NCBI GenBank assembly: GCA_017622085.1 | Contig: JAGARU010000049.1 | Location: 1 to 64,000 of the forward strand | Source of the DNA: Clostridia bacterium | GTDB taxonomy: Bacteria > Bacillota > Clostridia > Oscillospirales > CAG-272 | Direction of reading: 5' to 3' | DNA length: 64,000 bases | Part shown: positions 57,421 through 64,000 of the stretch, in pieces | How the letters are laid out: each line of letters opens with the position of its first letter | Position numbering within the stretch: the stretch's first letter is position 1 | The notes under the pieces: model-generated | Databases searched by the model: none | What the model was told of the DNA's origin: nothing | The model's input: only the letters and a program-made list of their open reading frames with translations | Position numbers and translations under genes: made by a program

Positions 57421-58752
57421 TCAGAACCGAAACGGAATTTTCATCTTTTTACCTTTTCCGGTTCCACCGGAGAACTGCTTCATCATCTTTTTCATCTGGT
57501 CAAACTGCTTCAAGAGCTTATTCAGTTCTTCCACCGTCGTACCGCTTCCTGCCGCAATTCTTCTCTTGCGGGAAGAGCCGAGGATATCGGGGTTTTCACG
57601 CTCAGCAGGAGTCATGGACAGGATCATCGCCTCCGTACGCGCCATAGCCTTTTCGTCCACCTTCGCGTCCTTCAGCATATTGGGCTTCATGCCGGGAATC
57701 ATGCCTACCAGCTGATCAAGAGAACCCATATTTTTAAGCTGAGCCATCTGCTCCAAGTAATCGGTCAGTGTAAACCGATTCTCGCGCATCTTACGCTCCA
57801 TTTCAATGGCCTTCTTTTCATCAAACGCTTCCTGCGCCTTCTCAATCAGGGAGAGAACGTCGCCCATGCCGAGAATGCGAGAAGCCATTCGATCGGGATA
57901 GAAGGGCTCGATGGTGTCCAGCTTTTCACCGGTTCCGACAAATTTAATGGGCTTTCCGGAAACGTACCGTACCGAAAGAGCCGCACCGCCTCGGGTGTCG
58001 CCATCCAGCTTGGTTAAAACCACGCCGGTGATATCCAGAAGCTCGTTAAAGGACTGCGCCACATTTACGGCATCCTGACCGGTCATCGCATCGATAACCA
58101 GCAAGATCTCGGTAGGAGAAACCTCTTTTTTGATGTTTTTCAATTCGTCCATCAGAACCTCATCAATGTGAAGCCGTCCGGCTGTATCGATAAACACCAT
58201 ATCGTGGCCATTTTTGATTGCGTAATTCACACCGGCCTTTGCAATTTTAACCGGATCCTTGCAATCCTCCATTGCAAAAACAGGAATGTCCAGCTGCGCA
58301 CCCACTACCTGAAGCTGCTTGATTGCGGCAGGACGGTAAACGTCACAGGCAACCAAAAGAGGGCGCTTGCCTTGTTTTTTATAGAGCTCGGCCAGCTTAC
58401 CGCTATGAGTGGTCTTACCGGCACCCTGTAAGCCGGTCATCATAACGACCGTAGGGGGCTTGGAGCTGATCTCGAGCTTTGCCTGGGTGGAACCCATAAG
58501 CGCAATCAACTCTTCGTTAACAATCTTTACAACCTGCTGGGCAGGGAGGAGGCTTTCCAAAACCTCAGCACCGACAGCACGTTCGGACACCTTTTTGATA
58601 AAGTCTTTTACAACTTTGAAGCTTACGTCTGCCTCAAGCAGGGCAAGCTTAATTTCGCGCATGCCTTCCTTTACATCGGCTTCGGTAAGTTTTCCTTTAT
58701 TTCTGAATTTCTTAAATGCATTGGCAAGCTTGTCTGATAAACTTTGGAACAT
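57421..58752 (-). CDS. ffh: Signal recognition particle protein Ffh
   Basis: A 443-residue GTPase that binds signal peptides on nascent chains and carries ribosomes to the membrane. The N and G domains have [37 protein letters not shown] and VGTGEKLD. The Met-rich M domain (about 300-443) carries the RNA-binding [17 protein letters not shown] region and ends in a basic [12 protein letters not shown] tail. AAGGAGGATATTTA precedes the start. It follows ylxM after 15 bp, the standard arrangement. Confidence 0.97.
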   Translation of the reverse strand: MFQSLSDKLANAFKKFRNKGKLTEADVKEGMREIKLALLEADVSFKVVKDFIKKVSERAVGAEVLESLLPAQQVVKIVNEELIALMGSTQAKLEISSKPPTVVMMTGLQGAGKTTHSGKLAELYKKQGKRPLLVACDVYRPAAIKQLQVVGAQLDIPVFAMEDCKDPVKIAKAGVNYAIKNGHDMVFIDTAGRLHIDEVLMDELKNIKKEVSPTEILLVIDAMTGQDAVNVAQSFNELLDITGVVLTKLDGDTRGGAALSVRYVSGKPIKFVGTGEKLDTIEPFYPDRMASRILGMGDVLSLIEKAQEAFDEKKAIEMERKMRENRFTLTDYLEQMAQLKNMGSLDQLVGMIPGMKPNMLKDAKVDEKAMARTEAMILSMTPAERENPDILGSSRKRRIAAGSGTTVEELNKLLKQFDQMKKMMKQFSGGTGKGKKMKIPFRF

Positions 58753-58767
58753 TAAATATCCTCCTTA

Positions 58768-59124
58768 TCAGATTTCGTTCAATTGATTCAACTGAACAAT
58801 GATATGATCAACCTTGTTAACAGCATCCGCATCCGAAAGGGTCGCTTTAAGCGCAGTCAGTTCACCGGAAATATCGGTCACCAGCTTTTGAATCTCACCA
58901 AATCGACTGGCCAAACCGAGCTTTTCTTCCATATCCGTCAAAATATCGGTTGCTTTTTTTACGGAGGATCGGACACCTTGCCTGGAAATGCCTACAGAAT
59001 CGGATATTTCAGACAAAGACATATCATTGTTGTAATAGCATTCCAGCATCTCACGCTGACGTTCTGTTAATATGTCGCCATAAAAGTCAAGAAGAATGCC
59101 AAAATGCATGTCCTTTTCAAACAT
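58768..59124 (-). CDS. ylxM: YlxM family DNA-binding/SRP-associated protein
   Basis: A 118-residue protein with a sigma-70 region-4-like HTH (residues about 20-65: LTERQREMLECYYNNDMSLSEISDSVGISRQGVRSSV). It matches YlxM (UPF0122), encoded before ffh in many Firmicutes and shown in streptococci to modulate the signal recognition particle. The C-terminal half is helical and unconserved. CAGGAGCTCGGT precedes the start. A very good sigma-A promoter lies upstream, so it heads the ffh operon. Confidence 0.93.
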   Translation of the reverse strand: MFEKDMHFGILLDFYGDILTERQREMLECYYNNDMSLSEISDSVGISRQGVRSSVKKATDILTDMEEKLGLASRFGEIQKLVTDISGELTALKATLSDADAVNKVDHIIVQLNQLNEI

Positions 59125-59156
59125 ACCGAGCTCCTGTAAATCAAATCACTTTACAG

Positions 59157-59185
59157 AGTATACCATGAGGAATTGTGTTTGTCAA
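59157..59185 (-). promoter_or_regulatory. Promoter of the ylxM-ffh operon
   Basis: Minus-strand TTGACA (59180-59185), a 17-bp spacer and TATACT (59157-59162), with TGG ahead of the -10. Confidence 0.85.
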
Positions 59186-59278
59186 CAGTTTTTATTAAAT
59201 TTTTTTAGTATTTTTGCTGTATTATTAAATGCTATTTAATAAATTCACTTCAAAACACTGTCTTTTCTCGTAAAAACA

Positions 59279-59287
59279 TGGTATAAT
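59279..59287 (+). promoter_or_regulatory. Extended -10 promoter of the GrpB gene
   Basis: TGGTATAAT, 39 bp ahead of the start codon, without a convincing -35. Confidence 0.55.
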
Positions 59288-59325
59288 GGAATATATAGTA
59301 TAAATTTTGACATTTTGGAGGGAAA

Positions 59326-59841
59326 ATGAGAAGCAAATCGGTAGAAGTTGTACCGTACAGCTATACATGGGCAGAAAGCTACGAGCTTATAAAAGCAGAG
59401 CTTCTCGCGGCTGTTGGCGATTTTATTCTTGGAATTGAGCACGTGGGTAGCACCGCCGTTGAAGGACTCTCAGCCAAGCCTTGCATTGATATTGACATAA
59501 TAATTGAAGATTATTCGATGCTTGATACCGTCATTAACCAATTAGCTACCATTGGATATGTGCACGAAGGTGATTTAGGAATTAAAGACAGAGAAGCATT
59601 CAAATACACCAACAAACCGCATTTGGAAAATCACCATCTGTACGTCTGTCCAAAGAGCTCAAACGAATTGCACCGGCATATCACGTTTCGCAATTATCTG
59701 AAAACACATCCTGAGGCTGTTGTAAAGTACAGCAAAATAAAAGAGGAAGCTGCTAAATTATTTCCAAACGATATTGACCAATATATTGCTTATAAAACAC
59801 CATGTATTGAAGAACTATATGCCGCATGCGGATTACTTTAA
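59326..59841 (+). CDS. GrpB family protein (nucleotidyltransferase-like)
   Basis: A 171-residue protein of the GrpB/UPF0157 family. It has the typical YSYTWAESYELIKAEL start, then IEHVGSTAVEGLSAKPCIDIDI (the nucleotidyltransferase-like HxGSTxVxG..AKPxxD core), and HHLYVCPKSS near residue 105. The family resembles nucleotidyltransferases and is fused to dephospho-CoA kinase in some actinobacteria, but its own reaction is unclear. GGAGGGAAA precedes the ATG. It is monocistronic, lower in GC than its neighbours, and ends in its own terminator, which fits a mobile accessory gene. Confidence 0.9.
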   Translation: MRSKSVEVVPYSYTWAESYELIKAELLAAVGDFILGIEHVGSTAVEGLSAKPCIDIDIIIEDYSMLDTVINQLATIGYVHEGDLGIKDREAFKYTNKPHLENHHLYVCPKSSNELHRHITFRNYLKTHPEAVVKYSKIKEEAAKLFPNDIDQYIAYKTPCIEELYAACGLL

Positions 59842-59863
59842 TAACTTTAACAAAAAGAAGCGA

Positions 59864-59905
59864 AAAAAGCCTCAATCACTCAAAAGAGTAAAATCAAGGC
59901 TTTTT
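59864..59905 (+). terminator. Terminator of the GrpB gene
   Basis: AAAAAGCC/GGCTTTTT outer stem with an inner ACTC-AAAA-GAGT stem, followed by T residues. Confidence 0.78.
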
Positions 59906-59969
59906 CCGCCATTTTCGCTTCCCCTAATTATATAAAATTTGCATTTTATATAATTACGTTACTAAAATC

Positions 59970-60260
59970 TTATAGGGAAGAATGTCTCTTTTTTACACCT
60001 CGGCCCTTGAATTTTTTCCGCGTAGCCTCTCCTCCCCGCAAATGACGCTCCGCTTTGTTTTTTTGTAAAATGGATTCTGCCTGCAAAAATAACGCATGGT
60101 TTATATTTTTTAGCTGCTGCGTCAGGTCTTTATGTACGGTTGATTTACTGATGCCAAAATGGAGCGCCGTGCTACGAACCGTTGCGCGATTCTCAATCAG
60201 ATAATTCGCCAGTAGCTCAGCACGTTGTGCGGAATCGTAATACGTTAGCTTTTTTTTCAT
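59970..60260 (-). CDS. spoIIID: Sporulation transcriptional regulator SpoIIID
   Basis: A 96-residue DNA-binding protein. The HTH (residues about 25-50: ENRATVRSTALHFGISKSTVHKDL) matches SpoIIID closely, and the C-terminal part is strongly basic (KNKAERHLRGGEATRKKFKG), as required for minor-groove contact. SpoIIID switches mother-cell genes during sporulation, acting after sigma-E. The start is followed by KKKLTYYDSAQRAEL, slightly different from the Bacillus start. AGGGAAGTGCTAT precedes the ATG. It is monocistronic. Confidence 0.92.
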   Translation of the reverse strand: MKKKLTYYDSAQRAELLANYLIENRATVRSTALHFGISKSTVHKDLTQQLKNINHALFLQAESILQKNKAERHLRGGEATRKKFKGRGVKKRHSSL

Positions 60261-60326
60261 ATAGCACTTCCCTTATTGGATTTGCTATATTTTATGCTTA
60301 TCGGTACACTTTTATACCAGCAAAAA

Positions 60327-60350
60327 GAGCCAATGCTGAGGCATTGGCTC
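60327..60350. terminator. Bidirectional terminator of galE-galM
   Basis: A perfect 10-bp stem GAGCCAATGC/GCATTGGCTC with a 4-nt loop. T-rich on the minus strand (TTTTTGC), with TTTGGTTTTA on the plus strand. Confidence 0.85.
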
Positions 60351-60357
60351 TTTGGTT

Positions 60358-61416
60358 TTATTTTGCGGAAAAAGCAAAAATTGTGGTATAGTGGTAAATT
60401 TCACCGGGATGAAGCACAGCGGAGGCAAATTCCGGGTGATTTACTGCATCCGGTGCGTGCTGAGTCTCAAAGCATACGGCACAGCGCTTCTTCTGCGGAA
60501 CGTTGCCCTTGAAGGGCGCGTCGCTCTCTTCAATTGCATTTGCCGTATAAATCTGCATGCAAGGCTGATCGGTATAAACCTCCATGGAACGGCCACTGAC
60601 AGGATCCGTCAAGGTAGCCGCATGGATCACTGCACCGACCCCGTTGTTCAAAACAAAGTTATGGTCGTATCCCATACCAAGTTCAAGCGCTTCCTCCTTT
60701 GCGTTAATATCCTGCCCGATGGTCTTTTCCTTGCGGAAATCAAAGGGCGTTCCCTTAACGGCAACGCATGCTCCCGTGGGGATCAAACCTGCACCGACCT
60801 CGGTAATCGAATCCGCATTCACGTATAAAAGCTGATCCTCAATGCATCCGCCATTGTATCCGGCCATGTTGAAGTATGCGTGGTTGGTCAGATTCAGCAC
60901 CGTCGTTTTATCGGTAGCCGCATGATAATCAATGGTCAATGTGTTATTGGCTGTAAAAGAATATACAACCTTAACGGAAAGTGCTCCGGGATATCCCTCT
61001 TCCCCGTCCGGGCTAAGATACGTAAGAGCAAGATAGGAGGTGTCCCCAATCTCCCAAGCGGTTGCTTCCCAAATTTTCTTGTCAAAGCCTTCTTTTCCGC
61101 CGTGAAGATGGTTATCTCCGTCGTTTTTATAGAGAACGTATTCCTTGCCCTCCAAAGTAAATTTAGCCTGTCCAATGCGGTTTCCGTACCGGCCGATCAA
61201 AGCGCCTTGATAACCGCCTGCCGTCAGATATCCGGAGATTGTATCGTAACCGCAAATAACGTCAGCCAGCTTACCTTCGCGATCCGGCACGCAGATCTCA
61301 TTTAAAATTCCACCGTAGTTCAAAATCTTTACGTACGCACCGGATGCATTTTTGAGAGTATAAGCCACCACTTCTCTGCCGTCCGGCAGAACGTCAAATT
61401 TGTCCTTCAAAATCAT
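60358..61416 (-). CDS. galM: Aldose 1-epimerase
   Basis: A 352-residue galactose mutarotase. The start is MILKDKFDVLPDG. GRYGNRIGQAKFTLEGKEY, then NDGDNHLHGG with the first active-site His, LTNHAYFNMAG with the second, and the MGYDHNFVLN region follow the family pattern; the catalytic Glu lies near the C-terminus in CFETQHAPDAVNH. Start 61416 has AGGAG ahead; an in-frame ATG at 61434 would overlap galE's end. It lies 14 bp after galE in the same operon and feeds alpha-galactose into the Leloir pathway. Confidence 0.95.
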   Translation of the reverse strand: MILKDKFDVLPDGREVVAYTLKNASGAYVKILNYGGILNEICVPDREGKLADVICGYDTISGYLTAGGYQGALIGRYGNRIGQAKFTLEGKEYVLYKNDGDNHLHGGKEGFDKKIWEATAWEIGDTSYLALTYLSPDGEEGYPGALSVKVVYSFTANNTLTIDYHAATDKTTVLNLTNHAYFNMAGYNGGCIEDQLLYVNADSITEVGAGLIPTGACVAVKGTPFDFRKEKTIGQDINAKEEALELGMGYDHNFVLNNGVGAVIHAATLTDPVSGRSMEVYTDQPCMQIYTANAIEESDAPFKGNVPQKKRCAVCFETQHAPDAVNHPEFASAVLHPGEIYHYTTIFAFSAK

Positions 61417-61430
61417 GAAAGCTCTCCTAA

Positions 61431-62447
61431 TCAATCATCGTATCCGTTCGGATTCATAGCCTGCCATCTTGCCGCATCCTTGCACATCTGCTCAATGCCG
61501 CGCTCCGCCTTCCAGCCAAGAAGCTCATAGGCCTTGGTGGGATCTGCGTAGCATTCGTCGATATCGCCGGGGCGACGGGCAACGATCTTGTAGTTTACAG
61601 GGAGACCGGTCGCCTTCTCATAGGCCTTAACAATATCAAGCACGGAATAACCCACACCGGTGCCAACATTAAAGCGCTCAATGCCGTTTTTGATCGCATT
61701 TGCACGGTCAAGAGCCTTAAGATGTGCCAAGGAGAGGTCCACTACGTGAATATAGTCACGTACGCCGGTGCCGTCGTGCGTGTTATAGTCGTCACCAAAG
61801 ACGGAAAGCTCCTTGTACTGTCCGCCGGCTACACGCATAATGTAAGGCAGGAGGTTGTTGGGAATGCCCTTGGGGTCTTCACCAATCAGACCGCTCTCAT
61901 GAGCGCCGATGGGGTTGAAATAACGAAGAATGGAGATGCTCCAGGTGTTATCAGAAACGTAAATATCCGAAAGAATCTTTTCGATATCCAGCTTGGTCTG
62001 ACCGTAGGGATTGGTGGTAGAAAGCGGAAAATCTTCACGGATCGGAACACTCTCGGGCTTGCCGTAAACAGTAGCGGAAGAACTGAACACGATGGTTTTT
62101 ACGCCATGATTCTGCATTGCCTGGCAAAGATTTAAAGTGCCGGTGATGTTATTGTGATAGTAGCGAATGGGCTGTGCAACCGACTCACCCACCGCCTTCA
62201 AGCCGGCAAAGTGAATAACAGAATCGATTTCATTTTCATCAAAAACGCGAGAGGTTGCTTCAAAGTCAAGGAGATCCACATGATAGAACTTCGGACGAAT
62301 ACCCGTAATCTTTTCAATGCGATCAAGCACGCAGATTTTACTATTGCAAAGATTGTCGAGTATAACGACTTCCCTGCCATCCTTTAAAAGTTCTACAACA
62401 GTATGAGAACCGATAAAACCGGTTCCGCCGGTAACAAGAATTGCCAT
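61431..62447 (-). CDS. galE: UDP-glucose 4-epimerase
   Basis: A 338-residue extended SDR that interconverts UDP-galactose and UDP-glucose. The cofactor motif GGTGFIGSHTVVELL is at the N-terminus, the catalytic region is SSSATVYG, and YxxxK is in NPYGQTKLDIE. The RYFNPIGAHESGLIGEDP and RRPGDIDECYADP motifs mark GalE. AAGGAAGGG precedes the ATG, and a TTGAAA-17-TAAAAT promoter lies upstream. With galM it forms a two-gene operon; galT is 42 kb away in the window. Confidence 0.97.
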   Translation of the reverse strand: MAILVTGGTGFIGSHTVVELLKDGREVVILDNLCNSKICVLDRIEKITGIRPKFYHVDLLDFEATSRVFDENEIDSVIHFAGLKAVGESVAQPIRYYHNNITGTLNLCQAMQNHGVKTIVFSSSATVYGKPESVPIREDFPLSTTNPYGQTKLDIEKILSDIYVSDNTWSISILRYFNPIGAHESGLIGEDPKGIPNNLLPYIMRVAGGQYKELSVFGDDYNTHDGTGVRDYIHVVDLSLAHLKALDRANAIKNGIERFNVGTGVGYSVLDIVKAYEKATGLPVNYKIVARRPGDIDECYADPTKAYELLGWKAERGIEQMCKDAARWQAMNPNGYDD

Positions 62448-62486
62448 TTTGTATCCCTTCCTTAATATTTAATTATTGTCATAAGT

Positions 62487-62515
62487 ATTTTATAACATTT
62501 TCCCCCACATTTCAA
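62487..62515 (-). promoter_or_regulatory. Promoter of galE-galM
   Basis: Minus-strand TTGAAA (62510-62515), a 17-bp spacer and TAAAAT (62487-62492). Confidence 0.65.
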
Positions 62516-62585
62516 CCGCTCTTCGGCAATTCACATTTTGTTTACAATTACCCACTAAAGATTTTTTCAAATTAAATGAAATCCA

Positions 62586-62614
62586 TTGACAAAAGCCAAA
62601 TACTGTGGTAAACT
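62586..62614 (+). promoter_or_regulatory. Promoter of the dap operon
   Basis: TTGACA (62586-62591), a 17-bp spacer and TAAACT (62609-62614). The lysine riboswitch starts right after it. Confidence 0.8.
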
Positions 62615-62619
62615 TATCA

Positions 62620-62790
62620 AAAATGATAGAGGCGCACGCGAAAAACAGTACCTCACACGGAATAATCCGTGCAGATGTTGTGTGAGAGAAAGGTTTCCGT
62701 GCCGAAGAGCTGGCGCAGCACACGTTATCTCTGGCAGACCGGATAAGATCCCTTTTGCTGTCGCAGAAATGCGGAGAGCTATCTACCCTA
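62620..62790 (+). ncRNA. Lysine riboswitch (L box)
   Basis: The conserved L-box blocks occur in order: AGAGGCGCA (from 62628), ACAGTA (62645), AAAGGTTTCCGTGCCGAAGA (62689 on), GCTGGC, GGCAGACCGGATAAGATC (62733 on), CTGTCGCAGAAATGCGGAGAGCTATC (near 62758-62783). TGATAG at the start pairs with CTATC at the end to close P1. The aptamer binds lysine; bound lysine should favour the downstream terminator and stop transcription of dapA-dapB. Boundaries are approximate. Confidence 0.9.
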
Positions 62791-62844
62791 AACCGATTTT
62801 TCGCTATGCTGTCGGCTTTTTCGACAGTTTAATAACGTCAAATC

Positions 62845-62886
62845 GAGCAGAGTACGCTTTTCGCTATGCGGCTCTGCTCTTTTTCT
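62845..62886 (+). terminator. Riboswitch-controlled terminator
   Basis: GAGCAGAG/CTCTGCTC stem with an inner CGC/GCG stem, followed by TTTTTCTTT. It lies between the lysine aptamer and dapA. A second, weaker hairpin with the same TTTTCGCTATGC segment lies just upstream (62792-62826). Confidence 0.85.
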
Positions 62887-62927
62887 TTGATGTTACGTAA
62901 ATTTTCCGCGGATGAAAGGATACAATT

Positions 62928-63812
62928 ATGAAAAACACTGTTTTCAAGGGCGCTGCAACCGCCATTATTACACCCTTTAAAAATAACGAAATTGATTATG
63001 AGAAATTTGCCAGCCTGATTGAGTGGCAGATCTCGGAGGGCATTCATGCTATCGTTGTTTGTGGAACTACCGGCGAAAGCTCTACCTTAACCGATGAAGA
63101 GCACCGCGACGCCATCGCATTTGCCGTAAAGCAGGTCAACCACCGCGTTCCCGTCATTGCCGGAACCGGCTCCAACGACACCGCTTACGCCATTGATTTG
63201 ACCAAATTCGCCTGTGAAGCAGGTGCCGATGCTGTTCTTGTCGTTACTCCTTACTATAACAAGGCAACGCAGAAGGGCCTTATTCAGTCCTTTACTGCTA
63301 TTGCTGATGCCAGCACAAAGCCCGTTATTCTTTATAACGTACCCTCCCGTACCGGATGCAACATTTTACCCGAAACCGCACTGGCCCTGGCCGAGCATCC
63401 CAACATTGTAGCCATCAAGGAAGCCAGCGGAAACATTTCTCAGATCGCCTCTCTTGCCGCACTTACCCGCGGTAAGCTGGATATCTATTCCGGAAACGAC
63501 GATCAGATCGTTCCTGTTCTTGCTCTGGGTGGCAAGGGTGTTATTTCCGTACTCTCCAATCCCATGCCTCGCGCAACAGCAGATATCTGTAATAAGTTCT
63601 TCGCCGGTGATATTGAAGGAAGTACAAAGCTTCAGCTTGATCTCCTTCCCTTGATCGATGCACTCTTCTGCGAGGTCAACCCTATCCCCGTAAAAGCCGC
63701 TATGGCCGCTATGGGCTTCACAGAGAACAGCCTTCGCATGCCTCTCACTCCCATGGAAGAGGCCCATGAAGAAAAAATGCTTGCCATTATGAAAAATCTT
63801 GGCCTGCTGTAA
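62928..63812 (+). CDS. dapA: 4-hydroxy-tetrahydrodipicolinate synthase
   Basis: A 294-residue TIM-barrel aldolase that condenses pyruvate with aspartate semialdehyde, the first committed step to diaminopimelate, lysine and dipicolinate. Motifs are GAATAIITPFKN, VCGTTGESSTL, VTPYYNKATQKGL, YNVPSRTGCN with the catalytic Tyr, and AIKEASGN with the Schiff-base Lys. AAAGGATACAATT precedes the ATG. It follows the lysine riboswitch, so it is shut off when lysine is plentiful. dapB follows after 14 bp. Confidence 0.97.
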   Translation: MKNTVFKGAATAIITPFKNNEIDYEKFASLIEWQISEGIHAIVVCGTTGESSTLTDEEHRDAIAFAVKQVNHRVPVIAGTGSNDTAYAIDLTKFACEAGADAVLVVTPYYNKATQKGLIQSFTAIADASTKPVILYNVPSRTGCNILPETALALAEHPNIVAIKEASGNISQIASLAALTRGKLDIYSGNDDQIVPVLALGGKGVISVLSNPMPRATADICNKFFAGDIEGSTKLQLDLLPLIDALFCEVNPIPVKAAMAAMGFTENSLRMPLTPMEEAHEEKMLAIMKNLGLL

Positions 63813-63826
63813 GAAGGAGCCGACAC

Positions 63827-64000
63827 ATGAAAATAATTGTTAGCGGCATCGGTGGCCGTATGGGAAAGGCCATCTGTGAGCTGGCCTCCACCGGATTTCG
63901 CGGCGCCCAGATCGTGGCAGGATGTGACCTGATTCCCCTGGAAAGCCCCGACTTCCCTATTTATCCTTCCCCGCTGTCTCAGCCAATTGAGGCAGACTGC
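63827..64000 (+). CDS. dapB: 4-hydroxy-tetrahydrodipicolinate reductase, cut by window end
   Basis: The first 58 codons are present. MKIIVSGIGGRMGKAICEL is the NAD(P)H-binding GxxGRMG start of DapB, followed by IVAGCDL. It reduces the DapA product to tetrahydrodipicolinate. AAGGAG lies 7 bases ahead of the ATG. The gene is open at the window edge, so the rest is not visible. It shares the dapA transcript and the lysine riboswitch. Confidence 0.93.
   Translation, partial: MKIIVSGIGGRMGKAICELASTGFRGAQIVAGCDLIPLESPDFPIYPSPLSQPIEADC

Overview
The window looks like a chromosomal segment of an anaerobic, spore-forming member of the Clostridia, probably a gut or plant-fibre-associated Oscillospirales- or Christensenellales-like lineage. 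The evidence is Firmicutes-type gene sets (yqfC-yqfD-phoH-ybeY-era-recO, ylxM-ffh-rpsP-ylqC), sporulation genes (spoIVB, ylbJ, yqfC, yqfD, spoIIID), strong Shine-Dalgarno sites, TTGACA-17-TATAAT promoters and moderate GC. No rRNA, tRNA, phage, insertion sequence or CRISPR array was seen. Placement below class is inference.

Layout. 1-6.3 kb: small accessory genes (zinc ribbon, alpha/beta hydrolase, DUF1622, SF0329 family) and three HTH_XRE-TPR-like regulators, ending in a block of short palindromes. 6.3-8.4 kb: a broken YeiH-type exporter gene and spoIVB. 8.5-13.5 kb: a MarR regulator with a textbook promoter and palindromic operator, driving a heterodimeric ABC exporter, then a DUF1275 membrane protein. 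13.7-18.2 kb: a fourth XRE regulator and a 1058-residue ECF sigma factor; the two share a C-terminal domain of about 200 residues. This is the most unusual locus in the window. 18.2-25.2 kb: galT, ispD-ispF, rpe, a cysteine-desulfurase-like enzyme overlapping a DUF3343 gene, an ATPase, a 2-hydroxyacid dehydrogenase and a HIT protein. 25.2-32.6 kb: a hexuronide locus (SDR mannonate oxidoreductase, uxuA, AraC regulator, divergent GPH transporter and GH2 glycosidase). 32.9-34.6 kb: mgtE and a small Cys-rich protein. 34.7-42.8 kb: ylbJ, then yqfC-yqfD-phoH-ybeY-era-recO-mutS2. 43-46.8 kb: rhaB-rhaA-SIS. 47-50.6 kb: prs, argS, yebC. 50.6-56.6 kb: a four-gene operon of two zinc-ribbon ABC proteins, a DUF1854 protein and manA. 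56.8-59.1 kb: ylxM-ffh-rpsP-ylqC. 59.3-62.4 kb: GrpB, spoIIID, galE-galM. 62.6-64 kb: a lysine riboswitch ahead of dapA and dapB, the latter cut by the window edge.

How it fits together. The carbohydrate genes (GH2, GPH transporter, uxuA/oxidoreductase, rhamnose genes, Leloir genes, manA, rpe) suggest growth on plant or host glycans containing galactose, rhamnose and uronic acids. ispD/ispF indicate the MEP isoprenoid route. dapA/dapB make diaminopimelate and lysine under lysine feedback, and a precursor of spore dipicolinate. Function assignments rest on motif reading; no database search was run.
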